A DNA stretch of 64,000 bases. It comes from Azophilus sp965221465 (GTDB lineage: Bacteria > Pseudomonadota > Gammaproteobacteria > Pseudomonadales > Azotimanducaceae). The stretch's first letter is position 1, and each line of letters begins with the position of its first letter. Shown here one piece after another: positions 1-8,239 of this stretch. The stretch lies in NCBI GenBank assembly GCA_965221465.1, contig OZ244892.1:1984001-2048000 (forward strand), written 5' to 3'. The notes beneath the pieces were generated by a model, which was not told where the DNA came from, made no database searches, and saw only the letters and a program-made list of their open reading frames with translations. Position numbers and translations under genes: made by a program.

Positions 1-1
1 G

Positions 2-238
2 ACCGGCGCTCCCGTCGCAGTGGCCGTTCATACCGGAAACCCGGATACCGTGCCGCAACCGCCGCCGGAGAAGAATGCGCACATGGTGCTGGACGAAAAC
101 CGCGTGATGCGCAGCGGCACCCTGCACTACCTGGACCATCCGGTTCTCGGCGTGCTCGTCCGGGCCGACGCGGTGGAACCACCCACCTGGCTGTTAGATG
201 CCCTGGCTGCTCTCGAAGCCGCAGAAGGCGGAAATTAG
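2..238 (+). CDS. C-terminal part of CsiV-like peptidoglycan-binding protein (5' truncated by window edge)
   Basis: The reading frame is open from the first bases of the window, so the start lies upstream. The visible 78 or so residues end in a motif RVMRSGTLHYLDHPVLGVLV, which matches the characteristic C-terminus of CsiV-family proteins (an R-M-R-S-x-x-x-H-Y-x-D-H-P signature). CsiV is a gammaproteobacterial periplasmic protein reported to bind peptidoglycan. An internal GTG at position 20 exists, but the frame upstream of it is open, so I treat the gene as truncated. Its last 45 bases overlap the 3' end of the convergent mtnP gene. Identification rests on this short tail only. Confidence 0.6.
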   Translation, partial: TGAPVAVAVHTGNPDTVPQPPPEKNAHMVLDENRVMRSGTLHYLDHPVLGVLVRADAVEPPTWLLDALAALEAAEGGN

Positions 239-946
239 CCGGTCGACGCGGGCAAGTCCTGCTTCCTGGTCGCGTGCGAGCGCCGCATGATCGACGCGGG
301 TGGGGTCGGGGCCGCGGCCCGCACCGGGGTTGACGACGACGCATATTCCCACGAGCGGCAGGCCGAGTTCCCGGGCGAGCGCCGCTTCCGGCATGGCGGT
401 CATGCCGACCAGCGTGCATCCGTCCCGTTCCAGGTGATCGATTTCGGCAGCCGTCTCGAGGCGCGGGCCCTGGGTACAACCGTAGACGCCCCCCTCCACC
501 ACGGGCTGGCCGATGCGTTCGGCCACCGCGGCAAGCTCTCGGCCAAGCCCGGCATCGAACGGCACCGTGAAATCGACGTGCAACTCGCCCGCCTGGTCGA
601 AGGTATGGTCGCGTCCCCAGGTGTAATCGACGATCTGATTCGGCAGCACGAGGTCGCCGGGCCGCAAGCCCGCCGCGATGGCGCCGACGGTGTAGGTCGC
701 AACGATTCGCTCGGCGCCCAGTTCCTTCAGCAGCCAGAGATTGGCGCGGTAATTGATGGCGTGCGGGGCAAGGGCGTGGGGCTCGCCGTGACGGGGTAGT
801 GCGATCAGGCGGCCATTCCCGGGCCGTCCGCTCCTCACCGGGCCGGGAATCGCGCCATAGGGCGTGTTCCGGACCAGATCCTCCTCGGTCAGGCGCTCGA
901 GCAAAGGAAGCCCGCCCGAACCCGTGATGAGCCCCGTGGCGATCAA
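194..946 (-). CDS. mtnP: S-methyl-5'-thioinosine / thioadenosine phosphorylase
   Basis: This is a purine nucleoside phosphorylase of the MTAP/MTIP family, about 250 residues, the usual size. Visible signatures include an N-terminal glycine-rich phosphate loop (TGSGG), the central NYRANLWLLKELGAERIVAT segment, and GMTAMPEAALARELGLP, the substrate-site methionine region. It would split methylthioinosine (or methylthioadenosine) from polyamine synthesis into a base and methylthioribose-1-phosphate. In pseudomonads and relatives this family prefers methylthioinosine, which releases hypoxanthine. The likely start is a TTG at 946 that overlaps the TGA of the upstream hpt gene, implying translational coupling. 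A larger open frame continues upstream but is only the antisense shadow of hpt. The TTG start is inferred from this overlap. Confidence 0.85.
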   Translation of the reverse strand: MIATGLITGSGGLPLLERLTEEDLVRNTPYGAIPGPVRSGRPGNGRLIALPRHGEPHALAPHAINYRANLWLLKELGAERIVATYTVGAIAAGLRPGDLVLPNQIVDYTWGRDHTFDQAGELHVDFTVPFDAGLGRELAAVAERIGQPVVEGGVYGCTQGPRLETAAEIDHLERDGCTLVGMTAMPEAALARELGLPLVGICVVVNPGAGRGPDPTRVDHAALARDQEAGLARVDRLISAFCGFESSQGI

Positions 947-1521
947 CGGTTGCGTTCCAGGTCTTCCGGCAGCGCATGGACGGCGGGCAGGTTCCGCCAG
1001 TAGCCGCGATAGTCCATGCCACAACCGATCAGGTAACGGTCCGGGCACTCCAGCGCCGTGAAATCGATCTCGATCGACTCGTTCCTCGGGGCCTTCTTGC
1101 GCACCAGCACCGTCGTCCACACCCGTGCGGCGCCCTCTTCCGCAACCCGGCGCTTCACTGCCTTCATCGTGTCGCCGTCGTCGAGCACATCGTCGACGAT
1201 GAGCACCTGCCGGCCGGCCAGGCCCTGGGGCGGTCCGGCGACCCAGCGAAGCGAACCGCCCTCGGTGTAGTCGCCGTAGCGGGTCACCTGCACGCAGGCG
1301 AGTTCCAGCGGAAAATGCAACCGTGCGAGCAGCCGACCGCCGTAGAAGAGCGCGCCGTTCATGAGACAGAGAACCAGCGGATTGGCTGCCTCGAGGGCAA
1401 GCGTCAGACGCACCGCGGTGCGGTCGATCGCCCGGGTTACCGTCTCGGCATCGACGACCGGTTCCGCCCGGCGCCGGGCCGTCAGGACGTATTCCGGCAC
1501 ACCCGTCATTTCCCGGTACAC
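943..1521 (-). CDS. hpt: hypoxanthine-guanine phosphoribosyltransferase
   Basis: A type I phosphoribosyltransferase of about 190 residues. The PRPP-binding loop VLIVDDVLDDGDTMKAV is plainly visible around residues 105-121, with a downstream aromatic base-stacking region (CPDRYLIGCGMDYRGYWRNLP). It converts hypoxanthine or guanine plus PRPP to IMP or GMP in the cytoplasm. It lies directly upstream of and overlaps mtnP, so the enzyme that can release hypoxanthine and the enzyme that reuses it are co-expressed. The start may be GTG at 1521 or the in-frame ATG four codons later (1509); the latter has a short GGGAA just before it. I cannot decide between them. Confidence 0.9.
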   Translation of the reverse strand: MYREMTGVPEYVLTARRRAEPVVDAETVTRAIDRTAVRLTLALEAANPLVLCLMNGALFYGGRLLARLHFPLELACVQVTRYGDYTEGGSLRWVAGPPQGLAGRQVLIVDDVLDDGDTMKAVKRRVAEEGAARVWTTVLVRKKAPRNESIEIDFTALECPDRYLIGCGMDYRGYWRNLPAVHALPEDLERNR

Positions 1522-1600
1522 CCGTCAGCCCCACCTGTTCGCGAATAAACGTAGCGTATTTCGAACCCGGCGCGCCGCAAAAGCGGTGTGCAAGCACAGG

Positions 1601-2665
1601 TCATGCTTCCGCCATGTGCAGGGTGCGGGTGGGAAAGGCAATCTCGGCGCCGTGGCCGGATATGATGTCCGCAATCCGGAAAAGGATTTCCTGCTTGATC
1701 GCGTGAAACTCGACCCACACCACCGTCTTCGTGAACGTATAGACAAAGAAGTCGACGGAGGAAGGCCCGAACGTCACGAAGTTGACCATCAGCGTACGCG
1801 ACGTGTCGATGGCAGCGTGGGCGCGGAGCATGTCTTCCACATCCTTGACGATCGCCGGCAGCACGCCGATGTCCTCGTAGCGGACGCCGATGGTCTCGTA
1901 GATTCTCCGGTTCGACATCCGGGACGGATTCTCCACCGTCAGGCTCGTGAACACCGAGTTCGGCACGTACAACGGCCGCTGGTCGAAAGTGCGGATTCGC
2001 GTGAGCCGCCACCCGACTTCCTCCACGGTGCCTTCGATTTCCTTGTCCGGCGAGCGAATCCAGTCGCCCACCGAGAACGGCCGGTCGAGAAAGATCATCA
2101 GGGCGCCGAAAAAGTTCGCGAGCATGTCCCGGGCGGCAAAGCCCACGGCAATGCCGCCGATTCCCCCGAAGGCAAGCACGCCGGCGATGCTGAACCCCAG
2201 CGCCTGCATGACCAGCAGCACGCCGGTGATGAGCACTGAGGCGCGCAGCAACTTGCTGATGGCGGCGGCAGTGGTGCGGTCGACCCGCCGTTCGTCGCCG
2301 TACTCCATGTCCCCGAGGTGCGCCTCGACGAAGCGAATGAAACGGACCGCGAACCAGACCAGCAACCAGATGACCGCCACGTCCCGGGCGCGCCCCACAT
2401 ATTCGAAGATCTCCGCCTGGGCATTGCCGCCGACAATCTCGGCAGCCCAGCTGATGCCGATTACCCAGACAGCCAGCCCGAGCGGTCGACGCAACGCCTC
2501 GACCACGGCATCGTCATAAAGGTTGCGGGTCTTTGCGGTCTGCCGGGCAAAGCGGTCGACCACGACTTTCGCCGCGTAGCGGGCGGCCGCGGTGGCGAGC
2601 ACCACCAGAAACACCTGCGCCATCCAGGTGTTGTCGGCGATCAATTGCGCCAGGTCTCGCAGCAT
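1601..2665 (-). CDS. MscS-family small-conductance mechanosensitive channel
   Basis: A 354-residue integral membrane protein with several N-terminal transmembrane helices. The conserved MscS pore helix is recognisable as FGGIGGIAVGFAARDMLANF, followed by the beta domain (DRPFSVGDWI, then the RTFDQRPLYVPNS signature). It opens under membrane tension to release solutes during hypo-osmotic shock. The chosen ATG at 2665 has AGGAG about 9 bases upstream. The open frame runs much further upstream through the 12-bp tandem repeats before lexA, where it would encode a spurious CLIA repeat; that part is not coding. The gene is divergent from lexA. Confidence 0.9.
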   Translation of the reverse strand: MLRDLAQLIADNTWMAQVFLVVLATAAARYAAKVVVDRFARQTAKTRNLYDDAVVEALRRPLGLAVWVIGISWAAEIVGGNAQAEIFEYVGRARDVAVIWLLVWFAVRFIRFVEAHLGDMEYGDERRVDRTTAAAISKLLRASVLITGVLLVMQALGFSIAGVLAFGGIGGIAVGFAARDMLANFFGALMIFLDRPFSVGDWIRSPDKEIEGTVEEVGWRLTRIRTFDQRPLYVPNSVFTSLTVENPSRMSNRRIYETIGVRYEDIGVLPAIVKDVEDMLRAHAAIDTSRTLMVNFVTFGPSSVDFFVYTFTKTVVWVEFHAIKQEILFRIADIISGHGAEIAFPTRTLHMAEA

Positions 2666-2857
2666 GGGTCGGGCTCCTGCAATCGAAGAGATCGAGCCGG
2701 CCCATTCGCGAGTTAACTGCGATCGCGAACAGATCGGGTCGAGGCTTGCGCGAAGCCCGCATTGTAGCAGCGACCGGTGCAGCCGCCTGTTCCCAACGCA
2801 GCCCGGGGCAGGAAGTCGGCGACGGATGCCGGGTGGCCCTGTGCAAACGCCTCGATA

Positions 2858-2873
2858 CTGTATACAATTCCAG
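2858..2873 (+). promoter_or_regulatory. LexA (SOS) box 1 upstream of lexA
   Basis: A perfect CTG-N10-CAG operator (CTG TATACAATTC CAG), AT-rich in the centre as in gammaproteobacterial SOS boxes. It contains a TATACA sequence that could serve as a -10 element, so LexA binding would block transcription directly. It lies 194 bases upstream of the lexA ATG, separated from it by the tandem repeats. Confidence 0.85.
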
Positions 2874-2877
2874 AATT

Positions 2878-2893
2878 CTGTATATTCAATCAG
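2878..2893 (+). promoter_or_regulatory. LexA (SOS) box 2 upstream of lexA
   Basis: A second perfect CTG-N10-CAG operator (CTG TATATTCAAT CAG), exactly 20 bases after the first, about two helical turns. This spacing places both dimers on the same DNA face, as in the double operator of Escherichia coli lexA. The terminal CAG is shared with the first unit of the tandem repeat array. Confidence 0.85.
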
Positions 2894-3056
2894 GCAAGCG
2901 ATCAGGCAAGCGATCAGGCAAGCAATCAGGCAAGCGATCAGGCAAGCGATCAGGCAAGCAATCAGGCAAGCAATCAGGCAAGCGATCAGGCAAGCGATCA
3001 GGCAAGCAATCAGGCAAGCAATCAGGTAAGCAATCAAGCAAGCAATCAGGTAACGG
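2889..3056 (+). repeat. 14 tandem copies of a 12-bp repeat in the lexA leader
   Basis: Fourteen consecutive 12-base units with consensus ATCAGGCAAGCR fill the space between the second SOS box and the lexA start codon. Units 12-14 are the most diverged, and the last one supplies the GGAG ribosome-binding sequence. The unit length is a multiple of three, and the frame in phase with lexA is open through the whole array (encoding SGKR/SGKQ repeats). Copy-number change would therefore alter leader length without introducing a stop in that frame. This is a tandem array, not CRISPR, because there are no spacers. Confidence 0.95.
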
Positions 3057-3066
3057 AGCATTCGAC

Positions 3067-3666
3067 ATGCGCAGTCTCACCGCCAGGCAAGCCCAGGTTC
3101 TCGACATCATCCGGCGTCACATCGTCGAAACGGGTTATCCGCCGACCCGTGCCGACATCGCCGGCGAACTCGGCTTCCGCTCCCCCAACGCCGCCGAGGA
3201 GCATCTGCGCGCACTGGCCCGCAAAGGGGCCATCGAGATGGTTCCCGGCACTTCCCGCGGCATTCGCCTTCCCGAAGAGCAAGGTCTACCGGTCGTCGGC
3301 CGGGTTGCCGCAGGCAGCCCCATTCTCGCCGAAGAACACGTCGAAGAACGGGTCGACCTGCCCGCCGATTTCTTCCATCCGCGGGCGGATTTTCTGCTGC
3401 GGGTCAGGGGCGACAGCATGATTGGCGCGGGCATTCTCGACGGCGACCTGCTGGCCGTGCACAAGACGCCCGAGGCGCGCAACGGTCAGATTGTCGTCGC
3501 CCGGATAGACGACGACGTCACGGTCAAGCGTTTTCGACGCACCCGAAATCGCGCCCTGGTGCACCTGTTGCCGGAAAACGATGCCTACGCGCCCATCGAG
3601 GTGGACCTGCGCGAGCAGTCACTGTCTATCGAAGGCTCGAGCGTCGGCATTCTGCGCCGCAATTGA
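3067..3666 (+). CDS. lexA: LexA repressor, SOS regulon
   Basis: A 199-residue LexA. The N-terminal winged helix carries the recognition segment GFRSPNAAEEHLRALARKG. The self-cleavage site is Ala82-Gly83 (RVAAGSP). The catalytic dyad is Ser117 (GDSM) and Lys154 (VTVKR), with the same 37-residue spacing as in E. coli. It represses DNA-damage genes and is cleaved with RecA filaments as co-protease. Two SOS boxes upstream indicate autoregulation. The ATG at 3067 fits the family start (MRSLTARQAQ) and is preceded by GGAG. The frame is also open upstream through the tandem repeats, so an N-terminally extended form cannot be excluded, but no supported start was seen there. Confidence 0.97.
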   Translation: MRSLTARQAQVLDIIRRHIVETGYPPTRADIAGELGFRSPNAAEEHLRALARKGAIEMVPGTSRGIRLPEEQGLPVVGRVAAGSPILAEEHVEERVDLPADFFHPRADFLLRVRGDSMIGAGILDGDLLAVHKTPEARNGQIVVARIDDDVTVKRFRRTRNRALVHLLPENDAYAPIEVDLREQSLSIEGSSVGILRRN

Positions 3667-3866
3667 ACACCCGCCCGGCTTGTTCGCGAAATCAGGTATC
3701 GAGACTGGTTCGCCGCGATTGACGACTGCAGTCGTTCATTCGCGAACGAGTCAGGTTGGTTTCCGCGCCTGCCTCGTTTGCTTTTGCTGGAAGCCGTTTG
3801 CGCCGGATTGCTGCATCGAGCCGCGCGCACCCGTTTCCTTGCCAGCGCCTACTTCCTTGCCGGCAC

Positions 3867-6614
3867 CTATTTCCTGGCCGGCACTCTCTTTTTGGCCGGC
3901 GCTTTTTTCCTGGCTGAGGCCTTCTTCCTGGCCGGGGCTTTCTTCCTGGCAGGGGCCTTCTTCTTCCGCGGCGCCGGTGCTGCCTTCTCGACCCATTTGC
4001 CCTGGCTGAAAAACGCGCGCCAGCCCGTGGCCTTGCCGTCGACCTCCGTCTGCACGTAGTGCTCCCGGGTCTTGCGGCTGAAGCGAATCACCGCATCGTT
4101 GCCATCCGCATCGCTGACCGGGGCCGACAGCAGGTGCTGAAATTTCGGGTCGAGTTCATTGGCATGGGGCAACAATTCCCGCACCAGCGGTGCGCGGGTT
4201 TCCCGGTTCTTGGGAAATCGGCTGGCAGCCAGGAACAGGCCCGAGGCGCCGTCTCGCAGCAGATAATGGTCGTCGACCTTCGAGCAGCGCAATTCGGGCA
4301 TCGGAATGGGGTCGGCCTTGGGCGGCGCCGGCTGGCCGTTGCGCAACAGCTTGCGCGTATTGGCGCAGCGCGTGCAGCCGAAGTACTTGCCGAAACGCCC
4401 TGATTTCAACTGCATCTCGGCGCCGCACTTGTCGCATTCGAGGGTCGGGCCGTCGTAGCCCTTGATGCGAAACTGCCCGGTTTCCAGCTCGAATCCCGGG
4501 CAATCCGGGTTGTTCCCGCAGACATGCAGCTTGCGCCCTTCGTCGACCAGGTAACTCGTCATCGGCGTAGTGCACTTCGGGCACTTTCGCTTGCGGCGCA
4601 GCAGGCGGGATTCGCTTTCCTCGTCTTTCTCGACGTCCACCGCCTCTTCGCCGGCCACCAGGTTCAACGTGGTGGTACAGCGCTCCTTCGGCGGCAGGCT
4701 GTAACCGGAACACCCCAGGAACACCCCGGTGCCGGCGGTGCGAATCTGCAGGGGCCGACCGCATTTCGGGCATGGCAGATCGGTTTCGGTCGGTTGGTTC
4801 GGGCGCATGCCGCCGCGCTCCGACCTGGCACTGGCCAGCTTGTCGCTGAAATCGCCGTAGAATCGGTCGAGCACCTCGCGCCACTCCACGTCCCCCTCGG
4901 CGACCCGGTCGAGTTGCTGCTCCATTTCGGCCGTGAAGCCGTAATCCATGAGGTTGTCGAACTTCTCGACGAGACGGTCGGTCACCAGTTCGCCGATCTT
5001 CTCGGCGTGAAAGCGGCGGTTCGCCAACGTGACGTAACCCCGTTCCTGGATCGTGGAAATGATTGCCGCATAGGTGGATGGGCGGCCGATGCCGCGTTTC
5101 TCCAGTTCGCGCACCAGGCTCGCCTCACCGTATCGTGGCGCGGGCTTGGTGAAATGCTGTATCCCCTCGAGGTCCTCGATCTTCAACCGCTCGCCGGGCG
5201 CGAGGTCGGGAAGGGGCGTGTCTTCCCCCCGCTGGGCCGCGGGGGGCAACACGCGCGTGTACCCGTCGAACCGCATGACGCGGCCGCGGATTCTGAGTTC
5301 GAACTCGCCCGCCTGCTCCTGGGTCGAATCGGACCTGGCCACCGTCGAGCCCTCGGACGCCACCACGACCACCGTGGAACTGAGGTACTCCGCATCCGGC
5401 ATCTGCGAGGCCACGAACTGGCGCCAGATCAGATCGTAGAGACGCACGCCCTGGGCATCGATGCCCGTCAGGTTGTCCGGCAGGGTGCCGATGTTGGTGG
5501 GACGAATCGCTTCGTGCGCTTCCTGGGCGCTCTTGCGGCTCGAGTAGAACCTGGGTTTCTCGGGCACATAGGCTTCCCCGAAACGGTCGCCGACATAAGC
5601 CCGGCAGGCCGCGAGGGCCTCCCCGCTGACATTGGTGGAATCCGTGCGCATGTAGGTGATGTAGCCGGATTCGTAAAGGCGTTGCGCCGCGGTCATGGTC
5701 CGTTTGACCGAATAGCCGAGCCGGCCGCTCGCTGCCTGCTGCAGCGTCGAGGTGATGAACGGCGGATACGGGCGCGAGCGGGTCGGTCGGTCGTCCCGGG
5801 ATTTGACGACCGGTTCGTATCCGCGCAACCGGTCCAATGCCGCATTGGTGGCGGCTTCGCTGGTGGGCCGGAAGGGCTTGCCGCCGTCCTTGACGACCTG
5901 GAAGCGCAGCGCCTCGTCTTCGCCGCCGCGCAGCAGGTCGGCAAAGGCTTCCCAGTATTCCTCCGGCGTGAAGGCGCGAATCTCCCGCTCCCGTTCGACG
6001 ATCAGCCGCACCGCCACGGATTGAACCCGCCCCGCAGACAGGCCCCGGGCGACCTTCGCCCAAAGCAGCGGCGAGAGTTCGAAACCCACCACCCGGTCGA
6101 GGAAACGGCGGGCCTGCTGGGCATTGACGCGGTTCATGTCGAGTTCGCCCGGTGTCTCGAACGCCTCGCGGATGGCCTTCCTGGTGATCTCGTTGAAGAC
6201 GACGCGCCGATAGCGGCCCGGGTCGCCGCCGATGGTTTCCCGCAGATGCCAGGCAATGGCTTCGCCCTCGCGGTCGAGGTCGGTGGCGAGATAGACCGCG
6301 TCGGCATTCTTCGCCAGCCTCGACAGTTCGCCGACGACCTTTTCCTTGCCGGGCAGTACCTCGTAAGTGGCGGCCCATTGCCCTTCCGGGTCGACGCCCA
6401 TGCGGCGGATCAGCCGTTCGCGATTGCGACGTTGCCGTTCCTCCGCAGAGAGCTTCCGGCGGGCGGTCGGGGCGTTACGTTCGGAGTCGCGCCTTCCCAC
6501 CGGCAGATCGCGCACATGGCCGACGCTCGACTTGACGACATAATCCCTGCCGAGATAGCGATTGACGGTGCGCGCCTTGGCGGGCGACTCGACGATGACG
6601 AGGGAACGGGACAC
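3867..6614 (-). CDS. topA: DNA topoisomerase I (type IA)
   Basis: A 915-residue enzyme that relaxes negative supercoils. The N-terminal Toprim domain starts SLVIVESPAKARTVNRYLG and contains the acidic triad YLATDLDREGEA. The catalytic tyrosine is Tyr321 in GYITYMRTDSTN. The C-terminal half has three CxxC-type zinc-binding modules (CPKCGRPL, CPKCTTPM, CDKCGAEM). It ends in a basic tail of repeated KKAPAR/KKAPAK units of about 30 residues, which makes it longer than the E. coli enzyme (865). The start is a GTG at 6614 preceded by AGGAGAG; an upstream ATG-led extension lacks family similarity. It is convergent with lexA. The tail DNA is itself a short imperfect tandem repeat. Confidence 0.96.
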   Translation of the reverse strand: MSRSLVIVESPAKARTVNRYLGRDYVVKSSVGHVRDLPVGRRDSERNAPTARRKLSAEERQRRNRERLIRRMGVDPEGQWAATYEVLPGKEKVVGELSRLAKNADAVYLATDLDREGEAIAWHLRETIGGDPGRYRRVVFNEITRKAIREAFETPGELDMNRVNAQQARRFLDRVVGFELSPLLWAKVARGLSAGRVQSVAVRLIVEREREIRAFTPEEYWEAFADLLRGGEDEALRFQVVKDGGKPFRPTSEAATNAALDRLRGYEPVVKSRDDRPTRSRPYPPFITSTLQQAASGRLGYSVKRTMTAAQRLYESGYITYMRTDSTNVSGEALAACRAYVGDRFGEAYVPEKPRFYSSRKSAQEAHEAIRPTNIGTLPDNLTGIDAQGVRLYDLIWRQFVASQMPDAEYLSSTVVVVASEGSTVARSDSTQEQAGEFELRIRGRVMRFDGYTRVLPPAAQRGEDTPLPDLAPGERLKIEDLEGIQHFTKPAPRYGEASLVRELEKRGIGRPSTYAAIISTIQERGYVTLANRRFHAEKIGELVTDRLVEKFDNLMDYGFTAEMEQQLDRVAEGDVEWREVLDRFYGDFSDKLASARSERGGMRPNQPTETDLPCPKCGRPLQIRTAGTGVFLGCSGYSLPPKERCTTTLNLVAGEEAVDVEKDEESESRLLRRKRKCPKCTTPMTSYLVDEGRKLHVCGNNPDCPGFELETGQFRIKGYDGPTLECDKCGAEMQLKSGRFGKYFGCTRCANTRKLLRNGQPAPPKADPIPMPELRCSKVDDHYLLRDGASGLFLAASRFPKNRETRAPLVRELLPHANELDPKFQHLLSAPVSDADGNDAVIRFSRKTREHYVQTEVDGKATGWRAFFSQGKWVEKAAPAPRKKKAPARKKAPARKKASARKKAPAKKRVPARK

Positions 6615-6740
6615 GATCTCTCCTGGCTGAACGGCAGCCCTGCTGACGTCGGGGTGTGCGAACGCGCGCCGTTTATACGGCGCACGCAAAAGCGCTGTCA
6701 AGAATCCGCGGTGGCGATGGCCGTGCGAATACGCCCCGAA

Positions 6741-7610
6741 TCACTGCCTGCGTTCGCTTCTGCCACTTGCCCGTGCGGCGCGGCGGGCGTCGCCCATGGC
6801 CGCAAGTTCCGCGGCCATCTCCGGGCGCACTTGCATGTACGTCTGCCGCCATGTCCCATCGTCGCTCCAATGGAACGGGGCTTGCACGACGGCGCGCGGA
6901 CCCGTGGCGTTTTCCAGCAAATCGAGACAGGTCTCGACAATGGTGCGCTGCATGCCGGCGTCGTAGGGGCGGCCGCACGGGTTGCCAAGGGGAAAGTCGG
7001 TGAAAACGAAACGGGGCGCCCCGCAGTACTCGACGATGTCGATGGCAGAGCCGAGAACGACCGTCGGGATTCCCGCTGCTTCGAGGTGTCGCGCAACCAG
7101 ACTCACGGTCTGGTGACAGACGGGTCAGATCGGCACGAGCAGCGCCACCTCGGCGCCATCCTCCCGGCACCGCTCGAGGATTTCCGGTGCGTCCTGCGTC
7201 ACCGTCCTGCGCTGGCTGTATTCGGTCGGCGCACAGTGAAAGCGCGCCGCGAGACTACCGATGCGCCCCGCGTCGGCCAGCTCGCGCAGCCGGTCGATGG
7301 GGAAGTAGGAGTTCAGGTCGTCGAGATGGGTTGCCTGGCGGTGCCAGGCGAGGTCATCCGCAAAAAGCCGCTGCGGCGCGGCCGTGACTGACCCGGACTG
7401 CACGCCTGTCGAGCCCAGCTGGCGGCGGTGCTCGAGACTGGCGGTGGTGATCAGCGCCAGTTTCGACTCGGAAACGGGTCGGGTCGGCGCCACGAACGGT
7501 ACATCGTCGTTGTGCGCCCAGACGTAGGGCTTTTCGAAACCCTGCGCCTCGTAATAGCGGCGCGTGCGCTGCATGTAGCGCACCGGCTCCCTGTTCTGAT
7601 GGCTCATCAT
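6741..7610 (-). CDS. probable selenoprotein of the glycine reductase B / PrdB-like family (in-frame UGA = Sec162)
   Basis: Two open frames in the same phase are separated only by one TGA (7125-7127). Reading it as selenocysteine gives a 289-residue protein with a UPVCHQTVSLVARHLE segment: a redox UxxC motif followed directly by conserved helix-like sequence, then SAIDIVEYC and DFPLGNPCGRPYD. Both halves look like one continuous protein of the glycine/betaine/sarcosine reductase selenoprotein B and D-proline reductase PrdB-like group. A strong hairpin with a GU-containing loop starts 10 bases after the UGA (see the separate entry). The ATG at 7610 overlaps the TGA of the upstream gene. The substrate is unknown; a thiol/selenol redox role is inference. 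A Cys-to-stop pseudogene is the alternative. Confidence 0.8.
7096..7114 (-). promoter_or_regulatory. bacterial SECIS-like hairpin downstream of in-frame UGA
   Basis: On the transcript the sequence after UGA is 10 nt, then ACCAGAC, a five-base loop CGUGA, then GUCUGGU: a perfect 7-bp stem with a GU dinucleotide in the apical loop. The loop begins 18 nt after UGA, within the 16-37 nt window known for bacterial SECIS elements that recruit SelB. The stem can be extended by weaker pairs below a C-U mismatch. Confidence 0.7.
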
Positions 7611-8167
7611 TCGATCCGGTCGTCGCTTTCGCACAACCGCTCCGTCAGTTCCGCATCCAGGGCACACAGTGCCTTGTCGATGGCCGAGAGTACAGTCTTC
7701 AGGGCCTCGACCGTGTCGACATCGGCGGGAAACCGTTCGAGCCAGTAGCAGGCAACGGCGCCGCCACCGAACTCCACAGCCACCGAATCGTCCGGCAGGC
7801 CCTCGAGATGAGGTTCCACCGCCGCCAGCAGTTCCAGCTCGGTCTGTCCTTCGAATTCGGCATCGAATTCCCACCCCCGCCGCTCCGACCGAAGCAGCCG
7901 CCATGGGCGCACCTGTTCCAGTGTCGAACGCAACGGCAGCGCGTAGACGACGCTGGCATGCACCGGCAAGCGCGCCGTGCCGGCCGGGGTGACGCGCTCT
8001 TCCGGCTTGGCATCGAGCTTGCGCACGGATTTCAGTTCCACCGAAAGGCCCTGGCGCCGGGCTTCCAGGCGCATGGCGGCAAGCCGCCGATCCCGGCGCG
8101 TCGGCAACAGGTAGAGAACCGGACCGAACGCCAACGCCAATACGAGCGCGATGATGATCCAGACCAT
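7607..8167 (-). CDS. membrane-anchored protein of unknown function
   Basis: A 186-residue protein with one N-terminal hydrophobic helix (MVWIIIALVLALAFGPVLYL), then a basic RRDRR segment and a soluble domain of about 150 residues. The topology suggests a bitopic inner-membrane protein facing the cytoplasm. Similar short proteins are sometimes annotated as YajC-like, but I see no YajC motif. The ATG at 8167 places the hydrophobic helix at the N-terminus; a longer start at 8215 would put 16 polar residues in front. It is co-transcribed with and overlaps the downstream selenoprotein gene, hinting at a joint role, possibly anchoring. No function can be assigned. Confidence 0.7.
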   Translation of the reverse strand: MVWIIIALVLALAFGPVLYLLPTRRDRRLAAMRLEARRQGLSVELKSVRKLDAKPEERVTPAGTARLPVHASVVYALPLRSTLEQVRPWRLLRSERRGWEFDAEFEGQTELELLAAVEPHLEGLPDDSVAVEFGGGAVACYWLERFPADVDTVEALKTVLSAIDKALCALDAELTERLCESDDRIE

Positions 8168-8239
8168 GTCCCCGCATCTGTCTTGAGCACGTACCGGCTT
8201 CAAGTGTATCGTCACGGCACTGTCAAGTGGAGGCTCGCA

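Noticed and set aside
2889..3056. CRISPR array
   Set aside because: Units are only 12 bases, directly abutting, without spacers and without cas genes.
2533..3061. Long frames through the lexA-upstream repeats on both strands, including a CLIA-repeat protein
   Set aside because: They are products of a 12-base repeat read in open frames. LexA and MscS starts with good ribosome-binding sites lie outside them.
3722..3735. Palindrome ACGACTGCAGTCGT after lexA as a terminator
   Set aside because: No T run follows, and the stem is short. It may be chance in GC-rich sequence.
7125..7127. Ordinary stop separating two genes
   Set aside because: The second half has no start with ribosome-binding site before its conserved part, similarity runs through the stop, and a SECIS-like hairpin follows.
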